DNA of 64,000 nt from Nageia nagi (lineage: Eukaryota; Pinophyta). A program made the translations under genes and the position numbers. Below, piece after piece: positions 1 through 10,770 of this stretch (position 1 is the stretch's first letter; each line of letters begins with the position of its first letter). Below the pieces are notes generated by a model, which was not told the DNA's origin, searched no databases, and worked only from the letters and a program-made list of their open reading frames with translations. The stretch covers positions 30,938,001 through 31,002,000 of the forward strand of contig JBITNC010000002.1 of the NCBI GenBank assembly GCA_050084985.1, written 5' to 3'.

Positions 1-103
1 TAATCTTTCCTTTGATGTTGCTTTTAAAGCAATCATTTCTTCATTCATGATAAGGAATTCCCATGATTCCTCTTTGCATATTGTTACTTTTAGAAGACAA
101 CTC

Positions 104-1258
104 TCAAGATCTTTTTAATATCTCCATTTCACCATGAAGTCCATCAATGGCTATCTCATTATCTTCTATCTCCTCCTTGAGATAGTCATCTTCACAAAGT
201 ACTATCTCACTATTCTTTCTCTCCTCCTTGAGATATACTTTGTCATTCACTCTTGGTGAGTGATCTTCTTGCATGAACATGGAGTTTATAGCCTCCATTT
301 CTTCTTCATCAATGACCTCTCTAAGATCATCATCCCATATTGTCTCCATAAGACAATCATCATGTTGTGCTTCCTCCATGAAGCATTCCTCATCTTCTCC
401 TCTCTTCTCAACAAGAAGAAGATTCTCACAAACACTCTCCTCCTTAAGAGTTTCTTCTTGGTGATCTTCACATTAGGTGTCTTCACCATCAACTTGAGTA
501 ATGGAATCATCATCCCATATGATTTGAGCCTTTTCTTCATTCACTCCATGTGAGTGAGTTTCATCTACTCCATGTGAGTAGTTTTTAGCCATGGAACACT
601 CCTCCTCAAGGGTGTTTTCATCTTGTTATTTATCAAAAAAGAATTCTTGCCAACATTGGTTTGACTCCTCCTCATTCTCCATCATAAGAATGGGTTCACA
701 ATATGCTTCTTCCACAAAGCATTCATCATCATATGGCTGAGATGGTGTCTTCAATGAACACTCTTCAAATGTCTTCTCCATGAGACATGGATCATCACAA
801 GGCCAATCTAATTCCTTTCCAAGGAATTCTCCTTCATAGTTTTCATCATATGTGTCTTCATAAGATTCTCTCAATGCTTTCCAAGCTATTGTAGCTGATT
901 TACAATTAGCAATGATGGGAAAAACATTCTCTTTCATGGCTTTTCTCAAGTCCATGAGAGCTAAGCAATTTTGATATTGCTTTTCCTTCTTTTCTCTTTT
1001 CTCCTCTCCTTCAAGAAACTTCCAAGATGGAGGTTCATCATACCCATCTTCTATAATGCTCCAAAGGTCCTTAGCCTTGAGTAAGGTCTTCATTATTATG
1101 CTCCACCAAGCATAATTTTTTCCATCAAACTTGGGTACCTCCAAGTTTTCAAGCATGATGTCCATTTTAGAAAAATAATTTTTACTGAACAAACCTTCGA
1201 TGGGATAGTCATAAAATGGATGGCTTAAACTTATCCAAATGGGCTGAAATTTTAACAA
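104..1258 (-). pseudogene. Copia gag (DUF4219/UBN2 type) with acidic C-terminal tail
   Basis: The first 210 codons (1258 to 626) carry the Copia Gag pattern. There is a DUF4219-like start around 'FDGKNYAWWSIIMKTLLK', 'DLWSIIEDGYDEP', then a UBN2-like helical stretch with 'ANCKSATIAWKALRESYE'. The same frame continues past a TAA near 626 and one further stop near 475. The continuation is a strongly acidic tail rich in Glu and Asp with repeated elements such as 'ETIWDDDLRE' and 'YLKEE', ending near 104. No CCHC zinc knuckle is visible where one is normally found. Gag packages element RNA in cytoplasmic particles. Two in-frame stops make it a pseudogene in this copy. The acidic tail is unusual for the family. 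Confidence 0.75.
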
Positions 1259-2828
1259 GATGTTCTACACATCCATATATATATTTAGTCCAAATTTCAC
1301 TTGAAAATGAGTAATAGAGAAAAAGATATATGCATTGCAAGTTGACTGATTTTTCCAGGCCTGCACACGTTTTTACTGAACAGAACCAGTATTTTTGCAA
1401 AAGTAATCTTTGATTACTTTTTCTCAATGTCTTTCACTCTCTGTAATCAAAATCAGATATTAACAGAGATGAAAATAGGTCACCATTTAACATACAATAT
1501 GAAGTTCACCTTGACTTTGTAGAAGCACAACCTACACAATGGAGTTGTTCTCCTCTCACAGTATAGTATATTTCTTTGGATTTTGTAATGATGCTATACC
1601 ACATACGTATCAGGAACATGATTACATACTTCAAAAATTGGAACTGATAAATCAATGAAATAATAGTTTCTAACCTCAACCTCCAAATCCATCTTATTAA
1701 CTCATCACATTGCAACCGCTTCTATTTTTGTATTGGCCTTACGATTATTGACTTCTTGTTCACTTTCCTTGTGAGATGCTTCCCATAGTTGATCTTCTAT
1801 TCCAATTTTTTGTAGCTCTATAAGCCTCGCTCAACATCAATAGCATCATGAGATGTAGGAGATTGATTATTTTGACCAATCTAGTATTGAAGCTGCTCCT
1901 CAGCAACATCCTTCTACGGATGCATTGTTTCTCCTCCACAAGCTTCACGTCTCCTCCGCTCCTTCACATGAGTAGTGAGTCACCAAATGTCAGCTCCTTT
2001 AGAGTCTCCTCTAGCAATGTAATGTACCTCCTTGAGCTTTAGACCATGAAATGAATCCACCATGGTTTCAATTCGATCTATGGCCTCAGCAACGTACGTC
2101 TCCTCTTCATGCGTGAGTTGTTCCTTTACCCATTGTCACCTGCTATGAAATCTGCAATCTACTCTCCTCTTCACTCTGCTGGTGTCATCTTGGTGGCACC
2201 TTTCAAGAATGGAAAATAAAAAATAGTCATCTTCCTTCATACAGACCAGATCAGGCCATGAAATGTTTCTCCTCCACTGTTTCTCCTCTACACCATGAAC
2301 ATCTCCTCTTCCACGTAGCCTCGTGTGCAGCCTCCTTCAGATCGTGTGCATGCCATGAAATGTTTTCCCTGTCCATGTGAGCTTTAAGAAATATTTCTCC
2401 TCCTAGCTTCACACAGGTTTCCTCCTCTGTGTGGGCCACCAAATGCAGCATAGCAATACTTCACCCACGTATCTCAGCAACTCTTCATGCCTCCTCTGTG
2501 CGAGTCACCAAACATGTGAATGGAAAATGAACTAAGTTCAGATCACCAAATATATGGCTTTCATGCTCAACACAGTGCAACACTCCTCATGTGGGCTTGT
2601 TCAATCTCTCCTATGGCATTATACAACAATGAACAAATCCTTACTACACACAAATCCTTCTTTGCTCCCACTGGAATAAGAATTTTAGAGGCTTTGGATC
2701 TCACACTTGCAAGAATTTGATAAATTCTTTGCAATACATCCACAAGCTCAATAACTTTGATGATAGTCCTTGAGAAGCTTGATAAGATCCTTCAAGACTT
2801 CACCCACTCTAACCCAATAATCAACAGT
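1259..2828 (-). other. Long leader between primer site and gag of the Copia element
   Basis: About 1.57 kb separates the primer-binding site from the gag start, far longer than usual for Copia. It is rich in CTCCTC runs on the plus strand. It contains a loosely repeated segment around 2045, 2258 and 2353, each with CCATGAAATG followed by TCTCC-rich sequence. No recognisable protein was found. It could be an inserted or duplicated part of the element, or a decayed additional ORF. Confidence 0.4.
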
Positions 2829-2840
2829 GCTCTGATACCA
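2829..2840 (-). other. Primer-binding site for initiator Met tRNA
   Basis: The minus strand reads TGGTATCAGAGC, the standard plant Copia primer site complementary to the 3' end of initiator methionine tRNA. It primes minus-strand DNA synthesis. It sits two bases inside the LTR end, which fixes both the orientation of the element and its LTR boundary. Confidence 0.85.
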
Positions 2841-2842
2841 AT

Positions 2843-3158
2843 TGAGAGAACTATAATGTTCTATATTACTCATAAAAATGAGTTACATATATAGGCTTTG
2901 TGAGCCATTACAAGACAAGCTAAATGGTTGAGATGCAATATTCTCACACCATAACAAATATCACAAATAGCAGACCTACGTGAACTACAAGACAATAAGT
3001 GATGCCTATCCTAACAAATAGGCTAGGTATGGAATATGGTCAACATAGACCAAATATTCCTCACAAGCTAATATTAATACTTTAGGAAATACTCTTAATC
3101 CTAATTAATAAATCCTAATAACTTAGGACTTAGGGATATGTAGGGTATAATTCCAACA
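2843..3158 (-). repeat. Copia 5' LTR, 316 bp
   Basis: On the minus strand the LTR begins TGTTGGAATTATACCC and ends TTCTCTCA, giving the usual TG...CA ends. Its inner end is two bases from the primer-binding site, which fixes that boundary. The outer end is set by the TG and by the change to CACTA-derived coding sequence at 3159. Only one copy of this LTR is in the window. Confidence 0.75.
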
Positions 3159-3228
3159 GAAATATCCCACTGCTTCAATTGAACCTACTAGATGTGTTGA
3201 ACATATAAAAGAGAATGTTAAGGTTAGA

Positions 3229-3990
3229 ATGCTAGAATATGTAGATTCATCAGATGAATATAGAGCAAAAAAATGTATAAGAATAAGAAATAAAGGACAA
3301 ATTCATCGATTACAACTACCAAATGTTGATCCAGTTGAGCTACCAGATGAGAGTGTTGGTGATTTGCATTTAACACCTAATGTTGTACATTTATACAAGT
3401 CTACCTATGACCATAAGGCATACGGTGCATGGCCAATTGGAAAACCTTTTCCAAAAGCTTATGAACAATTCACTTATTATGGTCATTCATATATGATTAA
3501 ACCTTCTAATATACCTAATTTGGGTATTGGTTTGTTTATATTATCAAATGTACAAGTTCATCCATTCACTAAAAAGGACCATTAATGCCATTTTATGGGC
3601 CAATATGTAATGTTATATACTAGAGGATAATAACATCATATTTATGTAGTATGGATAAATATGGTATGTGTGGAAATACAACATCACAAATAAAAGATAC
3701 AAAATGTATGTACATTGATGGTCGACTAAAGATACATGGAAACATTGCAAGATATATGAACAACTCCAAAGGTATAGGCAGTCTAGCAAATTATGATTTT
3801 ATGGAATATGCAAATGATAAATATGAATTTATGCCTATAAAAATGAAAAGTTTATAGGTGTGGATCCTTTTGTAACTCTTAACCCTAGTGATGAGATCTT
3901 AGTGCATTACAACATTGATAAACATATTCTAGCATGTAAGAGATGTATGGATTTAGGAGATCCAAATGTATTTATTAAACCAAGATAAAA
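3229..3990 (+). pseudogene. SET-domain-like module upstream of CACTA transposase, copy 1
   Basis: An open stretch of 118 codons (3229-3585) ends with 'YYGHSYMIKPSNIP' and 'GIGLF', like the start of a SET domain. After a frameshift come 'PFYGPICN', 'YIDGRLKIHGNIARYMNN' (3707-3760, like the SET 'GN.ARF.NHS' core), 'EFMPIKMKS' and 'LNPSDEILVHYN' (3880-3915, like the terminal 'GEEL..DY' motif). SET domains transfer methyl groups to protein lysines, often on histones. No post-SET cysteines are seen. Activity is not expected in this copy because the frame is broken between blocks. The same blocks recur before copy 2, so the module appears to travel with the transposase. Family assignment rests on motif order only. 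Confidence 0.5.
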
Positions 3991-4339
3991 GTGTAAAGAG
4001 AAAAGAAATTATAGTAGATATTGAATAATGTTTGTAGTGCTAGGCATGTAGTTATGGCTTTAGACTATCTTATTTGCTATTTTATTGAAGATCCTTAAGG
4101 GATTTTATTTTTTGAAGAACATAATTATTGGAATTATTGATATATTTTACTTAAATTCATGTTATTTGTGTAATTTTTACTTAAACTTATGTACTTTTTA
4201 AACTTATTGACATATACTTATTAGATATTATGAATACTTGTTAAATTCAATTTTTTAACTATATTAATTATTTGTAATAAGTAATTTCATAGGCACATCA
4301 TACTACAGTAGATACACAAGATGAGTCAAATACAATATC

Positions 4340-5940
4340 TTATATGCTAACCTTACATCAAAAAAATATTCATTGGAAAAAAAGGAAGAAACTAAAGAAT
4401 ATATTAAGTAGGGATGAATATGTAGAATTCATTACAAATCCAAATCCAATGGCTCTTATTCAAATCATGAATTCAGATAGTGAAAATGATGAAAGACATT
4501 ATAACACTCATGATCAACAACAAAATGCAATGCATGATTTATTTCAATCAATCTATACAAATGAAGATGATACAAATGTAGGCATGAATGATAATCCTCA
4601 TGCACATGATGATGGAAGAGGAGGTGATTTAGAAAATGACAACATGTATGTTACTGCCAAAATACATTTATACAATGGAGCATTTATTTCCAAGTTGGAA
4701 GAGCTCCTACTTATCATGAATATAAAGGCCAAAAATGGATGGTCATATACAAGTGTCAATGATCTTCTGTAGTATGTATTTATTTTTATAATGTTTTTCA
4801 TTTTTTGTAAATTTATTGAATATTTTTCAAACTTTTTGAAAAATTATTTTCAATTGACAATGTCATACCTTCTTCATGTAGAAAAGTATGAAAATTTTTG
4901 AAGGATGTAGGGGTACCATGTGTTTCATACCATGCTTGTGTTAATGATTACATATTATATAGAGGATGATATGAAAAATTGAGTGTACATCCAAAGTATG
5001 GTGCAAATAGATATCGTCTAGGAACTATAGGAAAAATGTTCCTTTGAAGGTTGTTCACCATCTTCTAATTATCGATAAATTCATTAGAATATATAAGTGT
5101 GATTCATTTGCATAGTATATGGATTGGTATGCAAAAAATAGAAGTGAAGACAATGTATTATGAATTCCTAAAGATTCCAGAGCAATGAAACATATAGAAA
5201 ATATGTGGTTCGATAAATTTTGGGATGAACCTAAAAGTCTCAAGTTGGGTTTAGCAATTGATGGTGCCAATCCACATTCCATACAATCATCTAATTATTC
5301 AATATAGCATATTTTTAGAGTCAATTATAACATACCTCCATGGATGTCCTTTTTTATTTAATTTTAACTCTTTTAGTTCCTAGACCTAATCAAGTGAAAA
5401 ATATGGATATCTACCTTGAACCATTAATTGATGAACTAATGCAATTATGGAATGGAATTCAAAATTTTATTGACATAAGTAGACCCATCCAACAAAGATC
5501 ATTCACATTGTATGGCATACTATGTTGGACTATACATGATTATCCAAGTCTTAGTGTTTATTCAGTACGTATATATAATTTCTATTACATTTACATTTAT
5601 ATTAAAATATTTAATTTCTTAAAATTATATATAGTAATTATTATCTAATAAAAATGTATTATAGGGTTACGTACAGAAGGTTATCATGTTGATTCATGGT
5701 GTGCAAAAAATCTCATAGCAAGATATTCAGAACACTTGCAGAAGATGGAATACCTTGGCCACAAAAAATATTTACCATTAGATCATGAGTTTCAAAATAT
5801 GAAATCATAGTTTAATGGTCAAATTGATCACACAAAAATTCCAAATATGCATCTCCCGAGGATTGGTTGAAAAAGTAACAAGAAAGTGAAGAAATTTTTT
5901 GGATAAAATCCTTTGAGAAAGGTATTGTTGAAGATCTATA
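4340..5940 (+). pseudogene. CACTA Tnp2-type transposase, N-terminal and catalytic segments, copy 1
   Basis: The first exon-like ORF (4344-4772) is acidic, and a matching ORF is present in copy 2. After a gap, sequence around 5160-5280 reads 'KLGLAIDGANPHS', the equivalent of the conserved Tnp2 'LATDGFNPF' block with its acidic residue. Next come 'NYNIPPWMS', 'LTLLVPRPNQ', 'MDIYLEPLIDELMQLWNGIQ' (5403-5460) and 'LCWTIHDYPSL' (5518-5550), which match the CACTA transposase family (Pfam Transposase_21/Tnp2). Around 5700-5940 are further Tnp2 segments. Several frameshifts and stops make this non-functional. The protein would normally cut the element ends in the nucleus. Confidence 0.7.
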
Positions 5941-6057
5941 AGATGTTATTGTTAAAAAAGATGACTTACCTCAAGGTAAAATTTAATAAAATACTATATC
6001 AAATATTCTTTTTAACATCTCATTAATTCAATTATTTTATCAATTAAATGTTTACAT

Positions 6058-7200
6058 TTGCATATGTTTTTAGATATGAACATATTATCCATATTTTATA
6101 ATATGGAATACTGGAAGGATTTATTAGTGACATATTTATTAGATCATATGCATATTGTTAATAATGTTGCATCTTATTTATACCAGTATACAAAAAGTAA
6201 AGAATTAGATAATATTCAATTGAGATATGACTTAAAGGATACCAAAACAAAATGTACCTTTTGGGTAACAAAATGCAAATGGAACAACAAATGCACCTAT
6301 TCTAACCTCATGGCTTATGACCAAAGATGAAGTGAACATTCTACATAATATTTTTAGAGCCATTAAAATACTAATGGAATATACATCATCTCTAAGAAAA
6401 GCATTCACAATTGATGGAAAAATGACAGGATTGAAGTCTCATGATTATCACAACTTATTGAAGGTATTCTCATATTATATGCATATCCAAAACCTTAAAA
6501 ATATTTATACTTATATATTTTTTATTCATCTATATTTGGATTAATATAAATTTTCTTATAGATTATTTTCCACTTGCAATTCATGGATGTATGACTTTAC
6601 CTACTGATTTAAGATATGCAATTGGTTGACTATCATTATTTATAAGGTATTTCATGCTATTTATGATACTATTTAATGAAAATATATAGTGCATTTATTG
6701 TTATTTTGTAGTTTCCAATATATTTTAAATACATATTATGATATTAATTGTATTTTCATAACTAGGTGGTTGACTTTAAAGGAAATACATGTCAATGAAA
6801 TCCCTAGATGGTGAAGAGAAATTGTGGAAATTGTTTGTAAATTTGAAAAAGAAATGCATGTTGCTTTTATGGATATATAAGTTAATATATTGATCCACCT
6901 AGTATATGATATTGAAATAGTAGGTGTTATAAGTACTAGAAGCATAGTTTTTATGGAAAGATTTTTGAAAGTACTTAAATGATTTGTTAGATAAAATTTA
7001 ATACCAGAAGGATCTATCTGTGAGGGATATATTATTCAACAATCTTTTTTTTATGTAAGTGATTTTCTATCTCAAATTCATGATTTAGCTCCAATGATAT
7101 GGTTACAAGCAAACAAAGACAATTATAAATTAGAAATGGAGGTTTTAGAAACAAATGAGAGATCATATGCTCTTAATAAAGGTACTAAATACATTTTAGA
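6058..7200 (+). pseudogene. CACTA transposase DUF4218-like segments, copy 1
   Basis: The block 6317-6465 includes 'GKMTGLKSHDYHNLL', the well-conserved 'KL.GLKSHDCH' motif of the DUF4218 region in CACTA transposases. It is followed by 'PLAIHGCM' (6570-6595). After a gap at 6660-6770 come 'EIPRW', 'VNILIHLVYDIE' and 'GSICEGYI' (7010-7035), which match the later DUF4218 blocks. The gaps have GT/AG-like edges and probably mark former introns. Stops are scattered through the region. Confidence 0.65.
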
Positions 7201-7411
7201 TAATAGTAATTTATAATAAGTACTATGTACATGCAATTTTAATTTAATTTAATCAATAATTACTAATAAGTTCATTTTATGTATTCAAAAAAATTATAGA
7301 TTGTGACATATATGAATATATAAACTATTTTATCACGATGAATATGGAGTTTTGTAAAGAATGAATTGAATTGTATGAAAGTAAAATAAATGCAACCTAG
7401 CACAACATATT

Positions 7412-8165
7412 TTGTTCTATAGTGAACATCCAAGGAGTACACCTATACCTTCATATGTAAGAGATGAAAATTGGCTAAAAGAGTGTCCAAGGTCATGGAT
7501 AAAGCAAGCAATTGAAGAGAAATTAGCTAAAGGTGTAGAAGAAAAAACCTATGAAGATGCTTTAAATATAGCTTATGGATGTAATTATGAGGTAATTATT
7601 CATTAATTCTTATGGACCTAAGTTTTTTTTATAAATAATATATATATAATACTTGTACCAATATAACATTTACATAAAAATATGTGCAAGCATTATCTTT
7701 TCCTGCAATGTGGGCATACGGTTTATGCTTCAAAATTGAAAAGAAAGATAGTAATAGAATGACCTTTGACTATGGAGTGATGGTTGATTTTGATTAAGCA
7801 AGTCATGGAAGTACAAAAGATAAAAACTTGATAGAAGGAAAAATACAATATGTTGGAAAAATTCAAGAAATCATATAATTGAATTTTAGATCATTCAAAT
7901 GTGTAGTATTCAAATGTAAATGGTTTGAAGGATTTGTAAATAGAAGATCCATATTTAATGATATACCTGGTGGTTATTATGCAATCGACTCTACATGATA
8001 TTTACCTCAAGAAAAAGAGCCATATGTTTTACCACAACATTATAGTCAAATATTTTTTGTCCATATTTACTAGATGAAAATATGTTGTTTGTAATTGATT
8101 GTGATCCGAGAGGGAAACATGTTGTACATATTCTTGATGAAAATGGTAACAATTGTGATTAAAAT
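7412..8165 (+). pseudogene. CACTA transposase C-terminal DUF4216-like segments, copy 1
   Basis: A 64-codon ORF (7412-7606) with 'ENWLKECPRSWIKQAIEEKL' precedes a gap. From about 7700 the sequence reads 'FPAMWAYG', 'FDYGVMVDFD', 'SFKCVVFKCKWFEGF' (7890-7935) and 'QHYSQIFFV'. This matches the DUF4216 region that ends plant CACTA transposases, where 'KVVLFKCKWF' is the hallmark. It is broken by in-frame stops near 7797 and 7998. The same blocks occur in copy 2 at 34,166-34,950. Confidence 0.65.
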
Positions 8166-8199
8166 ATTATATGTATATTTGAGTAATTAAACATTATAT

Positions 8200-9510
8200 A
8201 TATTGATATCTTTATTGATTTGAGGTTGACTTGCATATGAATTTGAATTATAGTATTTTTTTGAATATTTTGCAATTTTTAGATTACTTCCAATTAATTA
8301 CTCATTAATATATTACGCATATTACATGTATTTTCATGTTTAAGATGTTCAATCAATTCCATATGTAATAATTTCAAATGTGAAAGTGTATATACATGCT
8401 TGTGGTGGTCAATTTAATATTAGCATACCATGTTAGGGTTCTCTGCTTAGTCTTTCACTTGAGATATCATTATTTTCTTGTGTCAAAATGGGAACTAGGA
8501 AGTAGAGATCATAGGATGGACATGAAATATTCTTCATCAATTCTATGTAACATTAGCATGGTAGACCATACAGTAAAATGTATATTATGAAAATGCATAA
8601 TTCAAAATGTTAAGATTTACTTGATCAAACATCAACTAAAAATTCAACTAATGCATCAATCAAAATGTCAAAAATAACTTGAAAAATACATCAATACATG
8701 TATCTTGTAATGTGCCAATCAAGGCATCAACATACAAATAAAATGTAGTTTTGATACAGATTTGCAATCCCCAATGCTTAAAGAGTCAAAGCATCAAAGA
8801 AATTTTTGTTAACACATTAAATGATGCAAACTAAGTAAAATTCAATAGCAAATTTATTTGTATATTTTTAAATTATGTTATTCTAAATATCATCACTTAT
8901 AAATATTCTTATAAAAATATCAATTCCCAACCTTTCAGAAATGGATCAATGGTGACCTAAAATGGATTGTCGATGGTCCTCTTTTAGGGGAATTTGATAA
9001 TGAAATTTAAATTGCTATTTAAAAAAACTAATAAAAATATATAACAAAATTAAAATCAGCATTCACCTAAGATAACACAATCAAATTTATATTGATTCCT
9101 CCCAATGTGTAAGTACATTCATTTTAACATCTCTTCTTCATTATGGGACCCAAATAGGGATTACAAATTAGTGTGAATATGGAATACATTATCATAATAT
9201 TAAATGGTCCTTCTCCAACTTGCAATCACCTTGAATCAGATCTAAATCTTTAATTATTAAGTTTATGCTTCAACAATACCATAGACGAATCAACACTACC
9301 TCTCAACAACCTGCAATAATCTCGAAATGAATTACCTTCAAAATAGAATGGAAGAAGAAAATATTTTAGCCCCTAAAATTACCCTTGATTTTTCACATTC
9401 CAAGAAAACTACCATAAGAAATGGACCATTGTTAGTCCTCATGTGCTCACAAATGGATGACTAGCGATTCACTTTTTTCACAGTTATCTCACCAAATTTT
9501 ATAGACACGT
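8200..9510. other. AT-rich stretch without recognisable gene
   Basis: No coding pattern was recognised on either strand. Short ORFs here lack known motifs. The area between the CACTA remnant and the Copia gag fragment may include decayed Copia internal sequence at its right end (9360-9510). Confidence 0.4.
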
Positions 9511-9517
9511 CTAATTT

Positions 9518-10240
9518 TTAGCATGAAAACCAATGATGATAATTTACACTCCTAAAATTAATCTTTGAAAATGACCCTTTTTGAATTATCCCTTTGGATT
9601 TACCTCTTGATTTACTTCTACCTCTTTCTCTTGATCGCCCTCTACTCACAATGATAAGGGTTATGCTATAACTTTCACATGAAGACTTTCTTCTCATATC
9701 CTCACATAGAATAATTCCAACAACTTCATCAAAGACTAAGGTAGTGTTAGAGTCAGAATTACTAACAACCATTACAAGACTATTCCAACTTTTAGGAAGT
9801 GAGCATAATATTAGCAAATCTCTAATCTCATCAACAAAATTTATCTTAATCAAAACCAATTAGTTTATCACAGTATTGAACTCATTTACATGACCTAGAA
9901 TTGAACTTTTTTCATTCATCTTCATGTTAAATAACTTTTTCATTAAGTATTCCTTGTTTGAGGTGGATGTATTTTCATATATATATTTCCAATGTATCCA
10001 TTACTTCTTAATTTATAGTTTTTCCCTTTGTAATGTTTAAGGCTACACTTTAACTTAAGAAAAGTCTCACAATACCCAAGGCCTTCCTATCCAAGAGATC
10101 CTACTCTTCATCACTCATGGATGAGGGCTTATTTTATTTCTCTTCAAAATGTTGATAGAGGTACTTCTAGTACAAGTAGTCCTCCATTTATATTTTCCAA
10201 AATTAAAATTTTTAGCCATTGAATGTCTCTACCCTTAACC
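9518..10240 (-). pseudogene. Copia gag fragment (UBN2 type)
   Basis: On the minus strand, from about 10,235 downward, the reading includes 'MSDEE', 'DLLDRKALGIVRLFLS', 'NTSTSNKEYLMKKLFNMKM', 'GHVNEFN', and then the open stretch 9859-9518 with 'DEIRDLLILCSLPKSWNSLV' and 'FDEVVGIILCEDMRRKS'. These are the standard consecutive UBN2 blocks of plant Copia Gag. A basic tail, 'RGRSRERGRSKSRGKSKG', normally precedes the CCHC knuckle, but the knuckle itself is lost. At least two in-frame stops are present. The fragment belongs with the primer site and LTR part to its right. Confidence 0.75.
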
Positions 10241-10315
10241 TCCCTTCTTTTTTCATTTGCTCCACTTGATCCAAAATCTACACATAAGATTTATCAAGTA
10301 CCCAACAAAAATATA

Positions 10316-10327
10316 GCTATGATACCA
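10316..10327 (-). other. Degenerate Copia primer-binding site
   Basis: The minus strand reads TGGTATCATAGC, one mismatch from the plant Copia primer site TGGTATCAGAGC. It lies just upstream of the gag fragment, as expected. It marks the inner end of an LTR lying to its right. Confidence 0.6.
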
Positions 10328-10329
10328 CT

Positions 10330-10770
10330 TTTTAGTTTCTATTATTTTCAAATAAAACTTTGAGTAATTTACTCTCAAATATTTTAAAAAGAATTCAAAA
10401 AATATAACCTTAAACAAAACTAAGCACACAAGGAGAAGAGACGAGTTTAACATGGTTCAGTCAATGTGGGCTACATCCATGGAAAAACTTTCAATCCTTT
10501 GATTACCATCAATCTTCCAAGCCACCAAGAGACAAATTGATAACATAAACTTATTGTAACCCTATTCTTGGTACAAAAAAACCTCACTACAAAAATCTCA
10601 ATCTCTCTCCAACAAACTTGCATTAAACTACAATACTTCACATCATAAAAAAAATATTTTACATCAATCCAAGCCCATGGATTTATAAAAGTCTTACCAT
10701 ACCAAACTAGCCTAAAAAAAGTCAAATAAATCCTTGGAAAACATACCAATAAAGTGTAACTCCAAACTCA
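10330..10770 (-). repeat. Part of a Copia LTR (outer end not located)
   Basis: This stretch lies outside the primer site on the minus strand. It contains 'GATGTAGCCCACATTGACTG' followed by a TGAACCATGTTAAA stretch (about 10,440-10,475), a phrase seen near the ends of many plant LTRs. A related phrase occurs on the plus strand near 57,995. Terminal TG/CA dinucleotides are not clear, so the length is uncertain. Confidence 0.45.

Larger units (their letters stand above)
1..3158 (-). mobile_element. Copia-type LTR retrotransposon, 5' part, cut by the window edge
   Basis: Read on the minus strand, the element starts with an LTR (3158 to 2843), followed two bases later by a perfect 12-base primer-binding site for initiator Met tRNA and then by a gag region. 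The pol genes and second LTR would lie left of base 1. The gag has in-frame stops, so this copy is inactive as it stands. The LTR end abuts the coding remains of a CACTA transposon (3159 onward), which suggests insertion into that older element. The matching target-site duplication cannot be tested because the other LTR is outside the window. Confidence 0.8.
3159..8200 (+). mobile_element. CACTA (En/Spm) type DNA transposon remnant, copy 1, with SET-like module
   Basis: This plus-strand remnant contains, in order, a SET-domain-like segment (about 3229-3990) and segments typical of the plant CACTA Tnp2 transposase (about 4340-8165). The segments are separated by AT-rich gaps that look like introns. 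A second copy with the same order and similar gaps lies at 30,240-34,950, which shows that the arrangement belongs to an element family. The left end is cut by a Copia LTR. No CACTA/TAGTG terminal repeats could be located. Stops and frameshifts are frequent. Confidence 0.7.

Noticed and set aside
2829-2840. Part of a tRNA gene
   Set aside because: Only the 12 bases complementary to the tRNA 3' end are present, next to an LTR. This is a primer-binding site.
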